From: Chloroflexota bacterium | GTDB taxonomy: Bacteria > Chloroflexota > Anaerolineae > Anaerolineales > UBA4823 | Length of the DNA stretch: 20,766 bases | Assembly: GCA_030669775.1 (NCBI GenBank) | Contig: DAOVCZ010000010.1 | Coordinates: 1-20,766 of the forward strand | Direction: 5' to 3' | Shown here: positions 14,246 to 20,766 of the stretch, one piece after another | Numbering within the stretch: position 1 is the stretch's first letter | How the letters are laid out: each line of letters opens with the position of its first letter | Translations under genes and position numbers: made by a program | Notes under the pieces: model-generated | What the model was told of the DNA's origin: nothing | The model's database searches: none | Seen by the model: the letters and a program-made list of their open reading frames with translations, nothing else

Positions 14246-15049
14246 ATGACGAATAAAGTGATCACGATTACCTCCGGGAAAGGTGGAGTCGGAAAAACAA
14301 CCGCCACCGCAAATATCGCCACGGCATTGGCTGTTGACGGCGCCAGGGTTGTCTGCATTGATGCGGACATTGGATTACGCAATCTAGACGTAGTTCTAGG
14401 ACTTGAAAATCGCATAGTCTATGATCTGGTTGATGTGGTTGAAGGTCGCTGTCGGCTTCGCCAGGCTATGATCCGGGATAAAAGATTACCAAATCTCTTC
14501 CTAATCCCTGCTGCTCAAACACGGGATAAGACCTCTGTTTCCCCCAGTGACATGGTAAGACTGATCGATGAGCTAAGAACAGAATGCGATTGGGTCCTGA
14601 TCGACTCACCTGCTGGCATTGAACGCGGTTTTCGCAACGCCATCGCACCAGCGGATGTGGTCGTGGTGATCACTAATCCAGAGATCTCTGCCGTCCGCGA
14701 TGCTGACCGCATCATCGGCTTAGTCGAAGCAGAGGAAAAAGGTCCTGTCCGGTTGGTTTTAAACCGGCTCAAACCCGAATTGGTCAAGCGAGAGGATATG
14801 CTCTCTCCCGATGACATCCTTGAGCTCTTAGCCATAGAATTGATCGGCATCGTGCCAGAAGATGAAAAAGTGATCTTAAGTACGAACCGCGGTGTTCCCA
14901 TCGTCCTAGATGGAAAAAGCCAAGCTGGCCAGGCGTTCCGGAACATCGCCACGAGGCTTGCGGGGCAAAATGTTCCCTTCCTTAATCTTGAGGATAGGAA
15001 TGGCTTCTTTGGCCGCATCTCCCGCATGATGCGCTCAGGAGGTGATTAA
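14246..15049 (+). CDS. minD: Septum-site-determining ATPase MinD
   Basis: This 267-residue ParA-type ATPase binds the membrane in its ATP form, recruits MinC and is released by MinE. A deviant Walker A box GKGGVGKT is at residues 11-18, followed by CIDADIGLRNLDVVLGLENR, the classical MinD signature. The last ~18 residues (NGFFGRISRMMRSGGD) form the amphipathic membrane-targeting helix. The ATG at 14246 follows GGGAAGGA. Its end contributes the ribosome binding site of minE, which starts one base after the minD stop. Confidence 0.98.
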   Translation: MTNKVITITSGKGGVGKTTATANIATALAVDGARVVCIDADIGLRNLDVVLGLENRIVYDLVDVVEGRCRLRQAMIRDKRLPNLFLIPAAQTRDKTSVSPSDMVRLIDELRTECDWVLIDSPAGIERGFRNAIAPADVVVVITNPEISAVRDADRIIGLVEAEEKGPVRLVLNRLKPELVKREDMLSPDDILELLAIELIGIVPEDEKVILSTNRGVPIVLDGKSQAGQAFRNIATRLAGQNVPFLNLEDRNGFFGRISRMMRSGGD

Positions 15050-15050
15050 G

Positions 15051-15329
15051 ATGAGCACTTTCTTCGATCGGATCCTGGGAAGAGAAAAAAGGAGTGCAAG
15101 ACAGGCCAAGGATCGCCTGAAATTAGTATTAATCCATGACCGGATCGACATGAATCCGGGCACGTTAGAAACCCTGAAAGATGAATTAATCGAGGTTATT
15201 TCAAGGCACGTCGACATCGACCCTGGAGCAGTGCACATTAAAATGACCCAGGATGGTCGCCAGCAACGCTTGATCGCGGACATCCCAATTAATCCATCCG
15301 GCCGGAGGCGCAGTCGAAAGAACGTATGA
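15051..15329 (+). CDS. minE: Cell division topological specificity factor MinE
   Basis: The 92-residue protein activates the MinD ATPase and so sets up Min oscillation or gradients. The N-terminus MSTFFDRILG is the membrane-binding and MinD-contact segment; ARQAKDRLKLVLIHDR (residues ~17-32) is the anti-MinCD helix/strand; the C-terminal topological-specificity domain follows with VISRHVDID. The ATG at 15051 is chosen over an in-frame GTG at 15042 because AGGAGGTGAT, an exceptionally complete Shine-Dalgarno, ends correctly spaced for it. It starts one base after the minD stop and overlaps rodA by four bases. Confidence 0.95.
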   Translation: MSTFFDRILGREKRSARQAKDRLKLVLIHDRIDMNPGTLETLKDELIEVISRHVDIDPGAVHIKMTQDGRQQRLIADIPINPSGRRRSRKNV

Positions 15330-16423
15330 GTGATGTAAGAACCACTTGGCGACATTTCGATTTCTGGCTTCTCGGGGCAGTATCAATTTTAAGTATTTTC
15401 AGCATTGCCATGATCCGCTCTGCCATTGCTGGAAACATAACCTTAGCCGGATATGATCAACGCCAGGCCTTATTTGTGATTATTGGCTTTGGCGTCATAT
15501 TGATCACCACCGCGATAGATTATCGCTTTTGGGCTTCGATCAATCGTATTCTCTATTATGGTATGGCCGGGCTCCTGGGTGTGCTCTATGTGGTTGGTGA
15601 GGCAATATTCGGATCAGCCCGCTGGTTTGAAACCACCTACTTCGACATCCAACCCTCCGAGCTAGCCAAAATCATCATCATCCTCGCCCTGGCAGAGTTC
15701 TTTTCTCGCAATATGGGGCGAGTAAATGACCCCCGCATCATCTTTCGCAGCTTACTACTGACTTTCGGAGTCGTCCTGTGGATTATTCTACAACCCAATC
15801 TGGGCACTTCCATAGTCATTTTAATCATTTGGTTCGCGCTGTTGTGGGCAAGCGGTCTCAATCTGAAAATGCTGGCTGCATTTGCCGGAGTAGGCATAGT
15901 TATCCCAATCATCGGGTATCCATTACTAGCTGATTACCAAAAAAATCGCATCCTTGATTTTCTTTTCCCAGACCCGAGTGCAAGGCACGGAGATATCTAT
16001 AATATCCAGCAAGCCTTGATCAGTATTGGTTCTGGGGGTTGGCTTGGAAAGGGCTATAACCTGGGAACTCAGGTACAGCTGCGCTTCTTGAAAGTTCGCC
16101 ATTCGGATTTTATTTTCTCTGCAATGGCTGAGGAGTTCGGTTTCATTGGGACTGTCTTGATCATTGGCTTGTTGTTATTCGTGATATATCGCATTTTACG
16201 CGCTGCCCGGCTTGCTCGCGATACTTACGGCGCATTAATCTGTTATGGCGTTGCTACTTTGGTGGCATTTCAAGCTTTGGTTAATATTGGGGTAAATCTG
16301 CGCCTGATACCAGCGACTGGATTGCCCTTACCCTTTATCAGCTATGGGGGCAGTGCGATGCTATCCCTACTTTTGGGCATCGGGCTGGTTCAAAGTGTAA
16401 TCATCCGACATAAGTCTGCATAA
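15326..16423 (+). CDS. rodA: SEDS-family peptidoglycan glycosyltransferase RodA
   Basis: The 365-residue protein has about ten membrane segments. It polymerises lipid II in the elongasome in partnership with PBP2. SEDS landmarks are visible: RWFE...QPSELAK (99-115), LQPNLGTS (155-162), the loop HSDFIFSAMAEEFGF with the putative catalytic aspartate D261, and the C-terminal LPATGLPLPFISYGG type sequence (here IPATGLPLPFISYGGS). RodA rather than FtsW is preferred because its cognate PBP2 gene and mreBCD lie in the same run. The ATG overlaps the minE stop (ATGA), indicating coupling. The usual FLPERHTDF is FLKVRHSDF here. Confidence 0.94.
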   Translation: MSDVRTTWRHFDFWLLGAVSILSIFSIAMIRSAIAGNITLAGYDQRQALFVIIGFGVILITTAIDYRFWASINRILYYGMAGLLGVLYVVGEAIFGSARWFETTYFDIQPSELAKIIIILALAEFFSRNMGRVNDPRIIFRSLLLTFGVVLWIILQPNLGTSIVILIIWFALLWASGLNLKMLAAFAGVGIVIPIIGYPLLADYQKNRILDFLFPDPSARHGDIYNIQQALISIGSGGWLGKGYNLGTQVQLRFLKVRHSDFIFSAMAEEFGFIGTVLIIGLLLFVIYRILRAARLARDTYGALICYGVATLVAFQALVNIGVNLRLIPATGLPLPFISYGGSAMLSLLLGIGLVQSVIIRHKSA

Positions 16424-16448
16424 TTCTTAAAAACCAAACAACACTGTC

Positions 16449-16476
16449 CTCCTTTGTTTGTCAAATCATCAAGGAG
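16449..16476 (+). promoter_or_regulatory. Potential hairpin sequestering the gltX ribosome binding site
   Basis: CTCCTT (16449-16454) is perfectly complementary to AAGGAG (16471-16476), the gltX Shine-Dalgarno sequence, across a 16-base loop. This could lower or regulate translation. A six-base match to an anti-Shine-Dalgarno-like stretch is short, so chance is possible. Confidence 0.35.
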
Positions 16477-16480
16477 ATCT

Positions 16481-17980
16481 ATGAACCAAAATACCAATAA
16501 ACCAGTTCGGGTTCGTTTTGCTCCCTCCCCCACTGGAAGAACACATTTGGGCAGTGGTCGCACTGCTCTGTATAATTACCTGCTTGCCCGCCAGACTGGT
16601 GGCCAATTTATCCTGCGCATCGAGGATACGGATCGTAAAAGGTATAACGCGGAATCAGAACAGGAACTAATCGACAGCTTACACTGGCTGGGAATACAAT
16701 GGGATGAAGGTCCAGATGTCGGAGGACCCCATGCCCCATACCACCAATCTCAACGCAAAGATATATACCTACAGCATGCCAAGCAGCTTGTCGAGATGGG
16801 TCATGCCTATTATTGCTTCTGCACACCAGAACGTCTTGCCCGTGTGCGCCAGGAGCAGCAGAAACGAAAAGATCCAACTCATTATGATGGAACATGTCGC
16901 CGGCTCTCCCCCAGCGAATCTGCACTGCGGGTAGATGATGGAGAATCACACGTAGTGCGCTTTAAAACCCCACAGGATGGATCAATTACGGTAAATGATC
17001 GATTACGAGGCGAGATCACATTTGAAAACCACAACATTGACGATTACATCATCGTAAAATCCGATGGGTTAGCACTCTACCACTTGGCCGCCATGGTAGA
17101 CGATCACCTGATGGGCATCACACACGTCATCCGTGGTTCTGAATGGTTACCAACTTTTCCTCTCCATGCCCATATCATTCGCGCCTTTGGATGGCAAGAA
17201 CCGGACTGGATCCACCTTTCCTTATTTCTGAAACCAAGCGGTAAGGGGAAAATGAGCAAGCGTGATTCCGCCCAATTAATGAAAGATGGCTTCTCAATAT
17301 ACCTCACCGACTTGCGGTCTCTGGGGTATCTCCCAGAAGGTGTCTTGAATTGGACTGCTCTGATGGGTTGGAGTTACGATGATCACACCGAGTTTTTTAC
17401 CCTGGAGGATCTAGTCGAAAAGTTCAACATAGACCGGCTTAACCCATCACCCGCAGCGATTAATTTCTCCAAACTCGACCACTTCAATGGATTACATATC
17501 CGCAGTCTCCCAGTTTCAGATCTGGCAGATCGTATCAAACCTTTCTTCCAAGGGGCGGGGTATGATGTCGAGGATGACAAACTCTTGATGGTTACCACTC
17601 TCATCCAGAAGCGAATCGTTACCTTAGATGACGCACCAAAAATGGGAGGCTTTTTCTTTGAAGATGAAGTTCATCCCAAGCCTGAGGATCTGGTTGGAAA
17701 GAAGATGACCCCCGCAGAGTCAGCGACTGCAGCCCAACGCGCATATCAAATCCTGGAAGATTTACCGGTAATCAACCAGGAAACTGCTGAAGAACCGATG
17801 CGATCCCTTGCAGAGGAGCTTGGATTAAAAGCTGGACAGCTCTTTGGGATTTTACGCGTCGCGGTGACTGGTAGAACCGTGAGTCCTCCGCTCTTTGAAA
17901 CCATGGCGATCATCGGGAAAGAAACAGTCCTCGCGCGTATTCACCAGGCAGTAGAAACGCTAAGCACAATGGAGGAATGA
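16481..17980 (+). CDS. gltX: Glutamyl-tRNA synthetase
   Basis: This 499-residue class Ic synthetase charges tRNA-Glu. The N-terminal RVRFAPSPTGRTHLGSGRTA contains the HIGH-type motif as HLGS (22-25), and the KMSKS loop appears as KMSKR (257-261). Between them are IEDTDRKR and a zinc-finger-like CFC...YDGTCR region (residues ~109-137). The C-terminal third is the helical anticodon-binding domain. The ATG at 16481 is preferred over a start nine codons upstream because AAGGAG lies four bases before it. It is 57 bp after rodA and convergent with glnS, with 22 bp between stops. Since glnS is present, this enzyme need not mischarge tRNA-Gln. Confidence 0.97.
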   Translation: MNQNTNKPVRVRFAPSPTGRTHLGSGRTALYNYLLARQTGGQFILRIEDTDRKRYNAESEQELIDSLHWLGIQWDEGPDVGGPHAPYHQSQRKDIYLQHAKQLVEMGHAYYCFCTPERLARVRQEQQKRKDPTHYDGTCRRLSPSESALRVDDGESHVVRFKTPQDGSITVNDRLRGEITFENHNIDDYIIVKSDGLALYHLAAMVDDHLMGITHVIRGSEWLPTFPLHAHIIRAFGWQEPDWIHLSLFLKPSGKGKMSKRDSAQLMKDGFSIYLTDLRSLGYLPEGVLNWTALMGWSYDDHTEFFTLEDLVEKFNIDRLNPSPAAINFSKLDHFNGLHIRSLPVSDLADRIKPFFQGAGYDVEDDKLLMVTTLIQKRIVTLDDAPKMGGFFFEDEVHPKPEDLVGKKMTPAESATAAQRAYQILEDLPVINQETAEEPMRSLAEELGLKAGQLFGILRVAVTGRTVSPPLFETMAIIGKETVLARIHQAVETLSTMEE

Positions 17981-18002
17981 TTTAGGCTGATCAATAACCA
18001 GC

Positions 18003-19700
18003 TCAAATTGGATTCTTTTTTGCTATCTTCGCCCAGGAATCGCGCAGCGATATCGTCCGATTGAAGACCAGTTTTCCATTTTGTGAAGCGATGGGATCGA
18101 CACAAAAATAACCCTGTCTCTCGAATTGATAGGTGCGACCCGGGGAAGCCTCCGCCAGGCTTTGCTCCACAAAACACCCTTTCAGGATTTCTATAGAATT
18201 GGGATTCAAATTCGATTTGAAATCCAAACCCTCCTCCACATCATCCGGATTATTTGCCAAGAATAAACGGTCGTAGAGACGGGTTTCGACTTCGATCGCA
18301 TGTGCAGCTGACACCCAGTGTAAAGTAGCCTTAACTTTTCTCCCATCTGGTGCATTGCCGCCTCTGGTCTCAGGGTCATAGGTGCAGTGCAGCTCGACGA
18401 TTTCACCAGTCTTCTCATCCTTGATAAAATCTACACAGGTGATGAAATACCCATACCGTAAGCGAACCTCCCGTCCAGGAATCAAACGACGGTATTTTGG
18501 TGGGGGTACTTCGCGAAAATCATCCTGCTCGATATACAACACACTTGAGAAAGGCACCTTACGCGTGCCCATGGTCTCATCTTCAGGATTGTTAATCGCC
18601 TCCAGTTCTTCAACCTGGCCTTCAGGATAGTTGGTGATCACGACTCGTAAAGGGCGTAAGACACCAAGCACACGCGGCGCGCGCTGGTTCAAATCCTTGC
18701 GAATGAAATGTTCGAGTAAGGCAATATCGATAATGCTGTTGGTCTTAGAAACCCCGATGTGATAACAAAAATCGCGGATCGCTTGTGGTGTGTACCCCCG
18801 GCGGCGCAAACCGGATAATGTTGGCATCCTGGGGTCATCCCAGCCATCAACGATCCCAGCCTCCACCAACTGGAGCAGTTTGCGCTTACTAAGCACTGTG
18901 TAGCTGAGATTGAGACGAGCGAATTCGATCTGCTGTGGATGGAAAACCTGCAGCTGATCAAGCACCCAATCATACAAGGGGCGATTATTCTCGAATTCAA
19001 GGGTGCAGAGCGAATGGGTAATCCCTTCGATCGAATCTGATAGGCAATGTGTGAAATCATACGTGGGGTAAATCACCCACTCGTCGCCTGTTCTGTGGTG
19101 AGGGACATTCATAATGCGGTAAAGCACAGGATCACGCATAGTGATATTCGGCGACGCCATGTCAATCCTGGCGCGCAGTGTCCGCAAGCCATCAGGGAAC
19201 TCACCTGCCCGCATGCTTTCGAAGAGATCCAGATTCTCCTCGACCGATCGGTCTCGATAAGGGCTGTTTTTACCCGGTTCAGTAAGTGTTCCCCGGTAGG
19301 TACGAATTTCAGCGGAACTTAAATCACAGACATATGCCTTGCCGTTTTTGATTAATTGCACAGCATATTCATAAAGTTGATCGAAGTAGTCGGAGGCATA
19401 AAAAAGACGATCATCCCAATCAAATCCCAACCAGTGAACATCCTCCAGGATCGATTCCACATATTCGGTCTCTTCTTTACTGGGGTTGGTGTCATCAAAA
19501 CGCACATTACTGATCCCGCCATATTCGGCAGCAACGCCAAAATTGAGGCAAATCGATTTCGCATGCCCGATATGCAAATAGCCATTCGGCTCAGGTGGGA
19601 AGCGGGTATGGACACGACCTCCATACTTATCCGTGCTCATATCCTCGTTGATGATGGTGCGGACAAAATCAGTTGAAGAGCTTGGTTCACTTTGATTCAT
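18003..19700 (-). CDS. glnS: Glutaminyl-tRNA synthetase
   Basis: The 565-residue enzyme attaches glutamine directly to tRNA-Gln. Its N-terminus follows the bacterial GlnRS pattern, with VHTRFPPEPNGYLHIGHAKS holding the HIGH motif (43-46) and VLSKRK at 269-274 as the KMSKS equivalent. FDDTNPSKEETEYVESI (~68-84) and YPTYDFTHCLSDSIEGITHS (~211-230) are diagnostic for GlnRS over GluRS. The C-terminal ~225 residues are the two anticodon-binding beta-barrels. The ATG at 19700 has GGAG about ten bases upstream. It diverges from a tRNA-Gln gene about 210 bp away, its substrate. Many bacteria lack GlnRS and use the GatCAB route; the family is thought to have entered bacteria by transfer. Confidence 0.98.
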   Translation of the reverse strand: MNQSEPSSSTDFVRTIINEDMSTDKYGGRVHTRFPPEPNGYLHIGHAKSICLNFGVAAEYGGISNVRFDDTNPSKEETEYVESILEDVHWLGFDWDDRLFYASDYFDQLYEYAVQLIKNGKAYVCDLSSAEIRTYRGTLTEPGKNSPYRDRSVEENLDLFESMRAGEFPDGLRTLRARIDMASPNITMRDPVLYRIMNVPHHRTGDEWVIYPTYDFTHCLSDSIEGITHSLCTLEFENNRPLYDWVLDQLQVFHPQQIEFARLNLSYTVLSKRKLLQLVEAGIVDGWDDPRMPTLSGLRRRGYTPQAIRDFCYHIGVSKTNSIIDIALLEHFIRKDLNQRAPRVLGVLRPLRVVITNYPEGQVEELEAINNPEDETMGTRKVPFSSVLYIEQDDFREVPPPKYRRLIPGREVRLRYGYFITCVDFIKDEKTGEIVELHCTYDPETRGGNAPDGRKVKATLHWVSAAHAIEVETRLYDRLFLANNPDDVEEGLDFKSNLNPNSIEILKGCFVEQSLAEASPGRTYQFERQGYFCVDPIASQNGKLVFNRTISLRDSWAKIAKKNPI

Positions 19701-19869
19701 TATCTTCTCACTCCAGAAAACTTCGTATCAGGTAATTATCGCGAAGCTGCAATTCTATCTCTGTTTTTACCTATCGATAATAATTATATCTACTAAGTCA
19801 AAGTATACGAGCACAAAATTCAATCTCGAAGAATAGTATCAAGGATGATTGGCCTGATTTAGAGCTTAT

Positions 19870-19898
19870 TTGACGTTCGCAACCAGCCATGATAGAAT
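19870..19898 (+). promoter_or_regulatory. Promoter of the tRNA-Gln gene
   Basis: TTGACG (19870-19875), 17-bp spacer, TAGAAT (19893-19898); transcription would begin near 19905, a few bases before the mature tRNA 5' end. Confidence 0.75.
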
Positions 19899-19912
19899 GC
19901 GACCATAATCTT

Positions 19913-19986
19913 TGGGGGTTCGTCTAGCGGTAGGACAGCGGTCTCTGGAACCGTAAGCCGAGGTTCGAATCCTCGACCCCCAGCCA
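19913..19986 (+). tRNA. tRNA-Gln (anticodon CUG), CCA encoded
   Basis: A complete cloverleaf can be folded by eye. The acceptor stem is TGGGGGT/ACCCCCA with discriminator G and encoded CCA (19984-19986). The D stem is GTC/GAC with AGCGGTAG in the loop. The anticodon arm is GCGGT/ACCGT around the loop CTCTGGA, so the anticodon is CTG and reads CAG. The T arm is CGAGG/CCTCG around TTCGAAT. The weak U1-A72 pair and G73 are normal identity features of glutamine tRNAs. It has its own promoter and terminator and diverges from glnS. Confidence 0.97.
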
Positions 19987-19987
19987 A

Positions 19988-20030
19988 AAAGACTTCCGAG
20001 GCAGACTTGCTTGCGGAAGTCTTTCGGTTT
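19988..20030 (+). terminator. Intrinsic terminator of the tRNA-Gln gene
   Basis: A perfect 11-bp stem, AAAGACTTCCG (19988-19998) with CGGAAGTCTTT (20014-20024), encloses a 15-base loop and is followed by TTTCGGTTT. It lies two bases after the tRNA CCA. Confidence 0.88.
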
Positions 20031-20082
20031 AATTGGCTTGAATAAAAACTTATCAGCTATTTCCACCGAATAAACAATCCTA

Positions 20083-20223
20083 CTAGAATTTAACCAGGAA
20101 AGCTGTCAGGTACATAATGGCCAGTCCGGCCACAAATCCAGCCAGGTTCATCCACGATACTAATGGAGTCCCGTCTCGTTCGGCATAATTTCTTAATAAA
20201 GTTAAAAATATTTTTATTTTAGA
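20083..20223 (-). pseudogene. Remnant of a membrane-protein C-terminus
   Basis: The minus strand is open for 46 codons without a convincing start and ends in TAG (20085-20083). The last ~32 residues read like a genuine protein end: ERDGTPLVSWMN followed by a transmembrane helix (LAGFVAGLAIMYLTAFLVKF). Codon composition there is normal for the window, while the upstream part (KIKIFLT) is AT-rich filler. The helix resembles the last segment of a metal permease, ZIP-like at best, but the family is not certain. The rest of the gene is missing, so I read it as a decayed or truncated gene. Confidence 0.4.
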
Positions 20224-20494
20224 CTAAATTTACCGAAATCATTATATATGCTCTCCCCCTATTCATCAAGCAAATTATAGGCAAAATTTCCTGTGACAAA
20301 TATCCATTCTAATCGTGACAGGTGGTACTAAAAACAATAATGAGGTCTATTTATACTATACCTAGGGAATTTGGTTCAATTCAGACCTAAGACGTATTAA
20401 TAGGAGAAATCGTAAGCTCACGCGATTCACCTTCTTATACATATGGAAAATCATAAAACACCAACTTCAAAATACCAATCAATCAGAAAGGAGG
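20224..20494. other. AT-rich intergenic stretch with no gene seen
   Basis: Between the membrane-protein remnant and the hairpin element no frame of useful length, tRNA or long repeat is visible on either strand. Several TATAAT-like boxes occur, as expected in AT-rich DNA, but none has a convincing -35 partner. The base composition differs from the coding part of the window. Confidence 0.5.
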
Positions 20495-20541
20495 CAACCG
20501 TCTTATTTAAGGTTGAAACTTTACTATAGAGTTCTCAACCT
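20495..20541 (+). promoter_or_regulatory. RNA-like element with mutually exclusive hairpins upstream of the HMA-like gene
   Basis: A strong stem pairs AGGTTGAAACT (20510-20520) with AGTT-C-TCAACCT (20530-20541), 11 bp with one bulged C. The same GGTTG (20511-20515) can pair instead with the upstream CAACC (20495-20499), which follows AAAGGAGG. A pyrimidine-rich run TTTGTCTTTTTT lies 10-20 bases downstream. The arrangement resembles an attenuator-like switch or a small RNA, but no known riboswitch class is recognised. Confidence 0.35.
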
Positions 20542-20650
20542 GATGACCTTTGTCTTTTTTATCATCTCATGTGTTCAATTGGGATAAAAAAAGGATTCGA
20601 GCACCACTCAATAACATGTGAGAACTAATCATTAATGTGGAAGGGTAAAC

Positions 20651-20766
20651 ATGGAAAAGAAATCTTATGAACTTCCTGTGATGTACGCAGACCACCATGT
20701 CGTCGAAGTGAGACGGATTCTCTTGGAATTGCCTGGGGTGAAAGATGTTTATGCCAGCAGCGCATT
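20651..20766 (+). CDS. HMA-like domain protein lacking the CxxC motif (5' part)
   Basis: Thirty-eight codons are visible before the window ends. The ATG at 20651 has GGAAGGG five bases upstream. The pattern VMYADHHVVEVRRILLELPGVKDVYAS follows the first beta-alpha-beta unit of the heavy-metal-associated fold: hydrophobic strand, loop, helix with a V--V--L pattern, LPGV, second strand. In place of the usual MxCxxC the loop reads MYADHH, so the two metal-binding cysteines are Ala and His. Copper-chaperone function through thiols is therefore unlikely; histidine-based binding or a purely structural role is possible. Identity beyond this fold cannot be judged from a fragment. Confidence 0.6.
   Translation, partial: MEKKSYELPVMYADHHVVEVRRILLELPGVKDVYASSA

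Noticed and set aside
13771..14415. Long minus-strand open frame of 214 codons across minC and minD
   Set aside because: Both genes beneath it have hallmark motifs on the plus strand; the antisense translation shows no domain and low-complexity Ser/Thr/Pro content.
17981..18020. Bidirectional terminator between gltX and glnS
   Set aside because: Only a 4-bp GCTG/CAGC stem is present, distant from the TTTTTT run, too weak to call.
19783..19801. glnS promoter at TTGACT / TATAAT on the minus strand
   Set aside because: Both boxes exist but only 7 bp separate them, too close to work as a -35/-10 pair; no better pair was found.
19866..20066. Minus-strand open frame of 66 codons across the tRNA-Gln gene
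   Set aside because: It is antisense to a complete tRNA and its terminator stem, so it is a by-product of RNA structure.
20040..20650. CRISPR array, insertion sequence or phage attachment site next to the tRNA
   Set aside because: No regularly spaced direct repeats, transposase remnant, or duplicated tRNA 3' segment was found by eye within the window.

Overview
The window looks like a stretch of bacterial chromosome, most probably from a Chloroflexota (Anaerolineae-type) organism. That assignment is an inference from gene order (mreBCD, mrdA, minCDE and rodA in one run) and from protein style. No 16S gene or other decisive marker is present. The DNA has a roughly balanced base composition, except for an AT-rich stretch near the right end.

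Region 1 (1-4156, mostly minus strand) is a compact respiratory operon: iscX, nuoB, a nuoC-nuoD fusion, nuoI and the start of an mrp/apbC-type Fe-S carrier gene that runs off the left edge. It supplies three iron-sulfur or quinone-site subunits of complex I, flanked by two small Fe-S biogenesis proteins. It is transcribed from a strong promoter (TTGACA-16-TATAAT). Diverging from it is a SufR-like winged-helix regulator with clustered C-terminal cysteines. A perfect 26-bp inverted repeat sits between the two promoters. The whole looks like an iron-sulfur-status-controlled complex I assembly module, and I consider it the most interesting system here.

Region 2 (4781-8590, minus strand) holds a small unknown protein, a multi-spanning lysylphosphatidylglycerol-synthase-type membrane protein with its own promoter and intrinsic terminator, and glmS. 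The roughly 450-base leader of glmS carries a clear glmS ribozyme, the self-cleaving riboswitch activated by glucosamine-6-phosphate. It has an enlarged P1 loop and a 54-nt insertion in the core.

Region 3 (8675-17980, plus strand) is a cell-shape and division-site cluster: mreB, mreC, mreD, mrdA (PBP2), minC, minD, minE, rodA, then gltX. The elongation machinery (MreBCD, PBP2, RodA) and the FtsZ-placement system (MinCDE) are interleaved, with minE and rodA overlapping by four bases. glmS, which makes the amino-sugar precursor of peptidoglycan, diverges from this cluster, so precursor supply and wall synthesis are neighbours.

Region 4 (18003-20024) has glnS convergent with gltX, then a divergent tRNA-Gln(CUG) with its own promoter and terminator. 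Glutamyl- and glutaminyl-tRNA synthetases and a glutamine tRNA are thus adjacent, which implies direct charging of tRNA-Gln.

Region 5 (20025-20766) is AT-rich and mostly non-coding. It contains a short remnant of a membrane-protein C-terminus, an RNA-like element with mutually exclusive hairpins, and the start of an HMA-fold protein whose usual CxxC metal loop is replaced. No CRISPR array, insertion sequence or prophage gene was seen.
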